From: an uncultured Lachnospiraceae bacterium
Lineage (GTDB): Bacteria > Bacillota > Clostridia > Lachnospirales > Lachnospiraceae
Assembly: GCA_934330725.1 (NCBI GenBank)
Contig: CAKRGM010000040.1
Span: 1 to 21,526 of the forward strand
DNA: 21,526 nt
Direction of reading: 5' to 3'
Shown here: in pieces, positions 16,180 to 21,526 of the stretch
Layout: the number at the start of each line of letters is the position of its first letter
Position numbering within the stretch: position 1 is the stretch's first letter
The notes under the pieces: model-generated
Database searches by the model: none
Told to the model about the DNA's origin: nothing
The model's input: the letters and a program-made list of their open reading frames with translations, nothing else
Translations under genes and position numbers: made by a program

Positions 16180-19100
16180 TTATTCACCTTTAACCTTTCT
16201 TCTCTTACCGTATGTGAACGCCATTCCTGCTGCACCTAACACTAAAAGTGCTATCCACAAAACAATATTTCCTGTATCACCGGTTGCCACACTGCTGTCT
16301 GAATTAACTGCATTGCCGGTATTATTAATCTGCTCTGTATTCTGTGCATCAGTAATAGTGCTGTCCTTCTCAACAAGTGCGTATGTACTAAAGCTCTTAG
16401 TTACCACCTTGTAATATCCGTTTTCAACTACTCCTTTAACAAGCGTCTTTGTACCGTCTTCATTAATTCTGTAAAGAACAAGCTTATCTGCATTGTAGCC
16501 CTCTGGAACAGGATAACTTACTGTCACTGTACCATTTGGCTGTACTTCCTGTCCCTGTGCATTAACAAAATGCACTTCATAAAGCTTAAACTTCTTACCT
16601 ACTTCGTTAAGCGCATTAGCAGCTTTATCATATACATCTCCTGATGTTATAGAATTAACAACAAGCTTAACTCCTTCTTCAAAAACGCCCTTATCCGCAT
16701 GGACCTTAACACCTGTAGCCGGATCTGTTACATCAACTGCCGGTGACTGTTCTACCGGTCCATTTGGCTTAAGATCAGGATCGTCTTCTGTAGTCCTGGC
16801 AAGTGATGACCAGTCAAGCTTCATAAACACATTTTGGTCTCCGTTACCTTCTGCAATAGCTTCCATTATTGGTACAAATACCTGTAATGGAACATATCCA
16901 TCTTCTAATGCTTCAGGTATCATCTCAAATGTAAGTGCATTCGGATAATCTGTTCCATATCTGTCTGATACTAATGTTCCATCAGTATTCTTCTGATATC
17001 CTTCAATTACTGTATCCGCAAGTGTTCCAATTGGATTTCCATACTGGTCTAATGTATATCCTGTCAGATAATATTTAAGTTCCTTAAGATATCCAAAATC
17101 AGGACCAATAGATAATCCCTTGAAGTTAACTGTTATATAATACTTTCCATCTTTAACAGTAAGCTTAACAATATGATTAACTGCACCATCAGACATTGAT
17201 GCTGTCTTCTTATCAACCTTAACCATATTAATGTTCAAAGAATATACTCCATCTGGTAAATTCTTGTAATCAAGTCCTGTCTGTTCCTTCTTAACCAGAC
17301 CGTCAATAGCCGACTTTAATTCGTTATATGCATTATCCACTTCTGCCTGGGTAGCTTTCTTGTTGCCACTGATTGTCTTTGCAGATGCTAATACACTTGT
17401 TAATGTGTTAAATGATGAATCTGTATATGCATCGCCTGTTATCTTTTCTGCACTTGCAATTAACTCATTAAGCTTTGACTTATCAGCTTCCTTAAAATTA
17501 GGAATCTCTTCTTCTGCCGGATCTGGAGTTTCATCTGATATCTTCTGTGCCTGATCATAATAGATTGTGAATATTGCATCACGTGTTGCATCTCCATTAT
17601 CACCCATAATAGCATCCATCGCTGAAACTCTGAATTTTGTGGTAAACTGTGCTGCATCTGTTGGTAATATCATATATCCAGTCTTAGGATAATAATTATT
17701 AGTTCCTGCATTTAATTCATCTGTAAAATATGACCCATCTTCATTCTTATAATAAGATGTATATGTTAATTCTTTATAAGAACCATCTGCTTCCTTATCC
17801 CACATCTGAATAAGATAGCCGTCAAGTGCTCCTATATTAACTGATTTGAAATCAAGTTCAAGTCTCTTAACACCATTCTTAACAACCAGTGTAGCTGTAT
17901 CACCAAGGCACTGGGCTGACATTGATGTCTGACTTGGCTGTGCCTCATTAAATGTTGTTATAGGAACTGTGTATGTACCATCTGCAAGTCCTGAGCCATC
18001 AGTATCTGCTACCTTCTCATCATATATTAACCAGTTGCCATCAAAATACTCATTATCAAGAAGTAATGCATAATTATCATCATGCGATACAATATACTCA
18101 TTGAACCAGCCAAATGCTGTATATTTATATTCATCCAGATATTTATTCAAAAATAATCTTATTGAACTGTCATTTAATCCTTCTACCTTTGGTACATCTA
18201 TTGATACATATCCACCAAAATCTTCAATCTGATTTCCACCATCAGTAACATTAAATGTGAAGAAATACATCTTATTATACTTAGGCAGCTTACTCATTGC
18301 ATTAGCCCACGGATCTTTATCTGTATCTGTACTTCCTGTATCTTTTACTAAAGAAACATTAAGTTTAGCATTATCTGATATAAACTTTGAAGTAGAATAT
18401 AACTTAATACCTGTGGCATTATCTGATATAGTTACTGGAGTTGCTGTGAAATCAACACCAAATGTATAATAATCATCTCTTATATATGCTCCTCTGTAAT
18501 CATCTATAATAGATGCTCTGATTATTATAGATTTTCCGGCAATAAGTTCATTATAATTGTTATATTCCAATGTTATCTCATTATTAACTACATCTAACTT
18601 ATTTCCTTCAATATCATATACTTCAGCACTCTGTGCTCCTTTTACATAGTTTATATATGCTTTCAAATCCAATGAATACGTTACATATAATTTACCATTT
18701 TCTGACTTAATCTGTGCGAATGGCTTTCTACTGAGATTTCTCTCAGCTCTATTACGGTCTGATGGAGATTCGGTCTTGACATATGTACTGCCATCCAACT
18801 TCATATAATCATCTGGTACAGACACTATATTACTCTTATCAAATGTTATAGTATCATATAATAAATAGTATCCTGTTTTATTTATTGTTCCGTCACTGTT
18901 ATGACGATCTAAATTATACAGACCGTTTACAATAAAACTGCTGTCAAGTTCATCTGTCTCAAATGTCATGGCTACACTATTATCGCCAAGTGTTTCATAT
19001 GAAGAATCAAAAAACATATAATCATTATCTGAACTAAATGCATTCTTTATTTCATCTTTATATGAAGTTTCCTGTAAGTTATAGTCTTTCTTTAAATTCT

Positions 19101-20157
19101 TCATTGAAAACTTTGAAGATTCATTCCCATTCTCAAACTGAGAATTATATTCTGGTTTCACTACCTCTACTTCAGGGAAAGTATAATCTCTATAATCATA
19201 AAGCGTATATATATTATTGTCATTCATTCCGCCATCAAACTTCTGAAAGCTTGTTACTTTAGTATATAAAGTAACACTATACTTATGATTCTTAGCAACA
19301 ATCTTAGCATAACTCAAAAATGTACTATGATTATGATTAATAACTGCATAATATGTTCCATCATCTAATGATATTGCATCATCTGATTTTAATTCTAAAG
19401 CAGCCATAGCATTTTCAAGTTCGCTTAACATCTTTGTTGCAAGCTTCTCTGTTATATTAGAAGATGAAACCGGTCTTACTACTGAATCACTTATATCCTG
19501 AACCCCTGCCCAGCTTTCTTCTGTATAATCTGATGCATTAAGTACCTCAGCTTCTTTTAATTTTTCTTCTAACTTTTCATATATAGTTTTTGTATCAGCC
19601 TTGACAAGGTTGTTCTTTAAATCTGTAAGAGCATTAATCATATAATTAGCCACCCAGTCTGGCATTCCTTCCTGTGTTGTTTCATCATATGGTTTTACTG
19701 GCCTTACAACTGAATCTGCCTGTTCTTTAAGTTTGTTCCAGCTCTCCTCTGTATAATCAGAAGGATTAAGAGCATATATTTCATCTAATAATGCCTCTAA
19801 GTTTTCCTGAGGTGTTGGATTCTTTACAAGATTGTTTTTCAACTCTGTAAGACTGTTAATCATATAATTAGCCACCCAGTCCGGCATTCCTTCCTGTGTT
19901 GTTTCATCATATGGTTTTACCGGCCTTACAACTGAATCTGCCTGTTCTTTAAGTTTGTTCCAGCTCTCCTCTGTATAATCAGAAGAATTGAGAGCATATA
20001 TTTCATCTAATAATACCTCTAACTTCTGTTGTGGCGTAACTGCATCATCAGCCTTTACACTGATTGTACTCCAATTAGTCATTCCAAGTACAAGCATAAC
20101 TGCCATGAACAATGCTGTTATTTTCTTCAGCTTACTGAACTTTAACTTTTTCTTCAT
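16180..20157 (-). CDS. Large secreted NEAT/FIVAR heme-uptake surface protein
   Basis: This 1325-residue protein has a signal peptide (1-36, cut after VKA). Three FIVAR-like helical repeats follow (41-113, 115-187, 188-258), then an unassigned region (266-575). A beta domain (577-715) is related to one near the C-terminus (1141-1262). NEAT domain 1 spans 725-870, a fourth FIVAR 887-957 and NEAT domain 2 968-1120. The C-terminus has ATGD (1291-1294), a hydrophobic helix and KRRKVKGE. NEAT domains bind heme or hemoprotein. In both, the usual YxxxY is replaced: M847xxxM851 in the first, M1098xxxA1102 in the second, and each helix before carries a Met (M746, M988), suggesting methionine ligation. 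It plays the position of Shr, first gene of the operon, with AAGGAGG before the ATG. Confidence 0.85.
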   Translation of the reverse strand: MKKKLKFSKLKKITALFMAVMLVLGMTNWSTISVKADDAVTPQQKLEVLLDEIYALNSSDYTEESWNKLKEQADSVVRPVKPYDETTQEGMPDWVANYMINSLTELKNNLVKNPTPQENLEALLDEIYALNPSDYTEESWNKLKEQADSVVRPVKPYDETTQEGMPDWVANYMINALTDLKNNLVKADTKTIYEKLEEKLKEAEVLNASDYTEESWAGVQDISDSVVRPVSSSNITEKLATKMLSELENAMAALELKSDDAISLDDGTYYAVINHNHSTFLSYAKIVAKNHKYSVTLYTKVTSFQKFDGGMNDNNIYTLYDYRDYTFPEVEVVKPEYNSQFENGNESSKFSMKNLKKDYNLQETSYKDEIKNAFSSDNDYMFFDSSYETLGDNSVAMTFETDELDSSFIVNGLYNLDRHNSDGTINKTGYYLLYDTITFDKSNIVSVPDDYMKLDGSTYVKTESPSDRNRAERNLSRKPFAQIKSENGKLYVTYSLDLKAYINYVKGAQSAEVYDIEGNKLDVVNNEITLEYNNYNELIAGKSIIIRASIIDDYRGAYIRDDYYTFGVDFTATPVTISDNATGIKLYSTSKFISDNAKLNVSLVKDTGSTDTDKDPWANAMSKLPKYNKMYFFTFNVTDGGNQIEDFGGYVSIDVPKVEGLNDSSIRLFLNKYLDEYKYTAFGWFNEYIVSHDDNYALLLDNEYFDGNWLIYDEKVADTDGSGLADGTYTVPITTFNEAQPSQTSMSAQCLGDTATLVVKNGVKRLELDFKSVNIGALDGYLIQMWDKEADGSYKELTYTSYYKNEDGSYFTDELNAGTNNYYPKTGYMILPTDAAQFTTKFRVSAMDAIMGDNGDATRDAIFTIYYDQAQKISDETPDPAEEEIPNFKEADKSKLNELIASAEKITGDAYTDSSFNTLTSVLASAKTISGNKKATQAEVDNAYNELKSAIDGLVKKEQTGLDYKNLPDGVYSLNINMVKVDKKTASMSDGAVNHIVKLTVKDGKYYITVNFKGLSIGPDFGYLKELKYYLTGYTLDQYGNPIGTLADTVIEGYQKNTDGTLVSDRYGTDYPNALTFEMIPEALEDGYVPLQVFVPIMEAIAEGNGDQNVFMKLDWSSLARTTEDDPDLKPNGPVEQSPAVDVTDPATGVKVHADKGVFEEGVKLVVNSITSGDVYDKAANALNEVGKKFKLYEVHFVNAQGQEVQPNGTVTVSYPVPEGYNADKLVLYRINEDGTKTLVKGVVENGYYKVVTKSFSTYALVEKDSTITDAQNTEQINNTGNAVNSDSSVATGDTGNIVLWIALLVLGAAGMAFTYGKRRKVKGE
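19636..20022 (-). repeat. Near-identical tandem repeat inside the NEAT/FIVAR gene
   Basis: Two 165-base segments, 19636-19800 and 19858-20022, are offset by 222 bases (74 codons) and differ at only five positions by my count. They encode the matching cores of the first two FIVAR repeats. The third repeat (residues 188-258) is much more diverged. This indicates a recent in-frame duplication or ongoing gene conversion. Confidence 0.9.
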
Positions 20158-20195
20158 ACTTTCCTCCTTTTAGGGATTTACATGGCTATCCAGAA

Positions 20196-20210
20196 TTAGA
20201 AGATGCTAAC
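20196..20210. promoter_or_regulatory. Operator-like palindrome before the heme operon
   Basis: TTAG-AAGATG-CTAAC matches the element in the regulator's promoter (21389-21403, TTAG-TATCTG-CTAAC) at 12 of 15 positions. Its centre is about 45 bases upstream of the NEAT gene start. The half-site TTAG and its complement CTAA also occur at the ends and middle of the classical DtxR operator. A GATAAT hexamer sits immediately upstream on the minus strand but has no good -35. Confidence 0.6.
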
Positions 20211-20219
20211 TCATTATCC

Positions 20220-20243
20220 AAAAATATGGCCGGATTTCCGACC
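20220..20243 (-). terminator. Possible weak terminator or leader hairpin
   Basis: On the minus strand GGTCGG-AAAT-CCGGCC (20228-20243) forms a six-base stem with one G-U pair, followed by ATATTTTTGG. It could end transcription from the regulator gene or attenuate the heme operon leader. The U-run is short, so the call is tentative. Confidence 0.4.
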
Positions 20244-20349
20244 TTATATCTTTATATACAATAGCTTTATACGTATTAATTACAGATAATCTCTGCTCTA
20301 AAACGTCCTGACCAGCCAGGTAATTCCTTTATATTTTCTTAACATGCTG

Positions 20350-20378
20350 AATATATCATAATTCATTTCATGGCGCAA
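20350..20378 (-). promoter_or_regulatory. Candidate promoter of the heme operon
   Basis: On the minus strand TTGCGC (20373-20378) and TATATT (20350-20355) are separated by 17 bases, giving a start near 20343. The -35 matches consensus at only three or four positions. A closer promoter near the operator cannot be excluded. Confidence 0.35.
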
Positions 20379-20387
20379 ACAGCTGCT

Positions 20388-20405
20388 TGTAACACTTGTG
20401 TTACA
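20388..20405. promoter_or_regulatory. Perfect 18-base palindrome, possible second operator
   Basis: TGTAACAC-TT-GTGTTACA has perfect 8-base arms with a two-base centre. It lies ten bases upstream of the -35 of the candidate heme operon promoter. The short loop and lack of a U-run argue for a protein site and not a terminator. The related half-site TGTTACA occurs at 20472-20478, and TGTAACA occurs at 21441-21447 next to the regulator's -35. Confidence 0.5.
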
Positions 20406-20521
20406 TTTTCTATGATTTGACTTGTATATTTCTTTTATTGAATACTTATTTTCAATAACTTTGTCCGCATATGTTACAAAATTCTATTTTTCTCTATTTT
20501 GCATAATTTTTGCTGTATTTT

Positions 20522-21355
20522 TCAGATTATTATAGTAAATATTGCTGTGGATTCCGGCATATGGGCAGTTCCTACCGTACACTGCATCTTAAGGCATACA
20601 CTTCCATGCAGTATCTGCCCTATCCCCTCTCCCATGCTCAGGAATTCCAATACACTTGCCGGAAATCTAAACCAGTCTCCTTCCTCTTCTGCATTTATGA
20701 ATGTATTTCCATCATAGTATTTCAGATCGCGTATCTTTCCTCTCATTTCTTTTCCCGTCATAGGCGATATGGCACTCATATTGACAGATTTTAAGCATAC
20801 TGTACCTTTCCCATCCTTTACTCTAAGACTGCAGGGATGTAAAAAGCCCTCATTAGCCATGGAAAGATTGCTGCCATCTTTTACTTCTTCGCGATAAAAC
20901 AGAAATGGAAATGTATATTCTCCATTAGAAAGGTAATTACAGAATACATCACCGTTAAATGCGGTCTGCTTGCGCAGCTCGTATTTTGCTCTGTATGTTT
21001 GTTCAGAATTCCTTATTATCTGCATTGTTTTCTCTGAATTAAACACTGCCCACACATCAGCATCGTGAAGCGCATTATCCATATCCAGTCCTTCATACAA
21101 AAGATGGTTTAATGCGATATTGTGTCTTTCCTCATAATATTCTGCCTGTTTCTTACCTTTCTGTGTAAGCTTAGGATGTCTTGGGTCGCTCTTATCTATA
21201 AGTCCATCCTCTTCAAGCCCTGACAACTGCCTGCTTATTTTCTGCTTTCCTTCGCCTAACATCTTTGACAGTCCTGTTACCGTACACATATTTGGGTTTT
21301 CATTAAGAAAACTTAAGAGAACACGCATTCTTAGTATATCAAGTTCATTTGACAT
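20522..21355 (-). CDS. DtxR-like winged-helix regulator with atypical metal site and unknown C-terminal domain
   Basis: This 277-residue protein has an N-terminal winged helix (about 5-65; VTGLSKMLGEGKQKISRQLS at 26-45). A DtxR-like linker and dimer region follows (LTQKGKKQAEYYEERHNIALNHLL, then LHDADVWAVFNSE). By eye against DtxR, H78 fits H79, but E83 becomes L82, H98 becomes L96, C102 becomes D100, E105 becomes A103 and H106 becomes V104, so both metal sites appear largely lost. Residues 125-277 are an unassigned, probably beta-rich domain with C254, C259 and H265 near the end. It lies upstream of, and in the same direction as, the heme operon. Its own promoter carries the shared palindrome, so autoregulation is likely. 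A MarR-type origin is less likely given the LTQKG...ERH pattern. The ATG at 21355 has AAAGGAGAT upstream. Confidence 0.75.
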   Translation of the reverse strand: MSNELDILRMRVLLSFLNENPNMCTVTGLSKMLGEGKQKISRQLSGLEEDGLIDKSDPRHPKLTQKGKKQAEYYEERHNIALNHLLYEGLDMDNALHDADVWAVFNSEKTMQIIRNSEQTYRAKYELRKQTAFNGDVFCNYLSNGEYTFPFLFYREEVKDGSNLSMANEGFLHPCSLRVKDGKGTVCLKSVNMSAISPMTGKEMRGKIRDLKYYDGNTFINAEEEGDWFRFPASVLEFLSMGEGIGQILHGSVCLKMQCTVGTAHMPESTAIFTIII

Positions 21356-21387
21356 ATAAGTATAATCTCCTTTATATTTAATTGTAA

Positions 21388-21403
21388 GTTAGTATCTGCT
21401 AAC
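21388..21403. promoter_or_regulatory. Operator-like palindrome over the regulator's transcription start
   Basis: GTTAG-TATCTG-CTAAC is a perfect 5-base inverted repeat with 6-base spacing, about eight bases downstream of the -10 of the proximal promoter. It thus covers the first transcribed bases, an ideal place for repression. A 12-of-15 match lies before the heme operon (20196-20210). Confidence 0.65.
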
Positions 21404-21411
21404 CTTTTTTG

Positions 21412-21440
21412 ATATTACACGTGGTTTTTAAGTTTGTCAA
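21412..21440 (-). promoter_or_regulatory. Proximal promoter of the DtxR-like regulator gene
   Basis: On the minus strand a consensus TTGACA (21435-21440) and TAATAT (21412-21417) are separated by 17 bases. Transcription would start near 21405, at the edge of the palindrome, leaving a leader of about 50 bases. Confidence 0.8.
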
Positions 21441-21480
21441 TGTAACATAGTAAACGCACCATAGTGCATATATAGACGAT

Positions 21481-21509
21481 ATTATAATAATTTGAGATAA
21501 TCAACTCAA
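21481..21509 (-). promoter_or_regulatory. Distal promoter upstream of the regulator gene
   Basis: TTGAGT (21504-21509) and a perfect TATAAT (21481-21486) on the minus strand are separated by 17 bases. Transcripts would pass through the proximal promoter and its palindrome. A short inverted repeat, GCAC-CATA-GTGC (21456-21467), lies just downstream of its predicted start. Confidence 0.55.
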
Positions 21510-21526
21510 CAATTAAGATTTGTCAA

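Larger units (their letters stand above)
20158..20521. other. Regulatory intergenic region between regulator and heme operon
   Basis: This 364-base stretch has no gene. From the operon side it holds the ribosome site, a TTAG-N6-CTAA palindrome, a GC-rich hairpin with a short U-run, one moderate promoter candidate and an 18-base perfect palindrome. The leader would be about 185 bases if the promoter at 20350-20378 is used. I do not recognise a known riboswitch class in it. Confidence 0.6.

Noticed and set aside
20158..20350. Possible riboswitch or attenuator in the heme operon leader.
   Set aside because: Only one short GC-rich hairpin is evident; I could not match the leader to any known riboswitch class, so it is listed only as a weak terminator or hairpin.
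21456..21467. Short inverted repeat GCACCATAGTGC downstream of the distal regulator promoter.
   Set aside because: Four-base arms are common by chance, and no second copy was seen in the window.
1..21526. CRISPR array, tRNA, rRNA, insertion sequence or integrase.
   Set aside because: No regularly spaced repeats of suitable length, no cloverleaf or rRNA-like sequence, and no transposase or recombinase motifs were found on either strand.

Overview
The window is low-GC (roughly 35-40%) DNA from a Gram-positive anaerobe. The Lachnospiraceae or a related gut Clostridia family is the best guess, based on AT-rich codon use, strong AGGAGG-type ribosome sites, NEAT and FIVAR surface domains, a lipobox substrate-binding protein and a MOBQ-type mobilization gene. 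Every gene I accept is on the minus strand, so transcription runs from high to low coordinates. No tRNA, rRNA, CRISPR array, transposase or integrase was seen.

Right part (about 8.5-21.5 kb): a heme/iron acquisition locus. A DtxR-like regulator (20522-21355) sits upstream of an apparent nine-gene operon. In transcription order this is: a 1325-residue secreted NEAT/FIVAR protein, a membrane-anchored Shp-like heme protein, an IsdE/HtsA-like lipoprotein, a FecCD permease, a FepC-type ATPase, two fused ABC half-transporters resembling CydD and CydC, a DUF454 membrane protein and a 35-codon ORF. The layout parallels the Streptococcus pyogenes shr-shp-siaABC (htsABC) operon, which is controlled by the DtxR-family protein MtsR. 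A shared operator-like palindrome, TTAG-N6-CTAA, lies in the regulator's own promoter (21388-21403) and in front of the NEAT gene (20196-20210). The regulator has lost most of the canonical DtxR metal ligands and carries an unrecognised C-terminal domain. This is the most interesting hypothesis here: a heme-uptake regulon run by an atypical DtxR-family sensor.

Middle part (about 4.6-8.4 kb): an accessory segment. It holds an AbrB-type antitoxin and PIN toxin flanked by two 43-bp terminator-like repeats that match at 41 positions, two tandem small DNA-binding proteins of ribbon-helix-helix/ParR appearance, and a MOBQ relaxase with an RSF1010-like candidate oriT just upstream. No integrase or coupling protein is visible, so this is either part of a larger mobilizable element or a remnant of one.

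Left part (1-4.6 kb): a type I restriction-modification operon in the order hsdR-hsdM-hsdS. It has a good extended -10 promoter, and hsdS runs off the window edge. Its junction with the relaxase region is marked by an intrinsic terminator.
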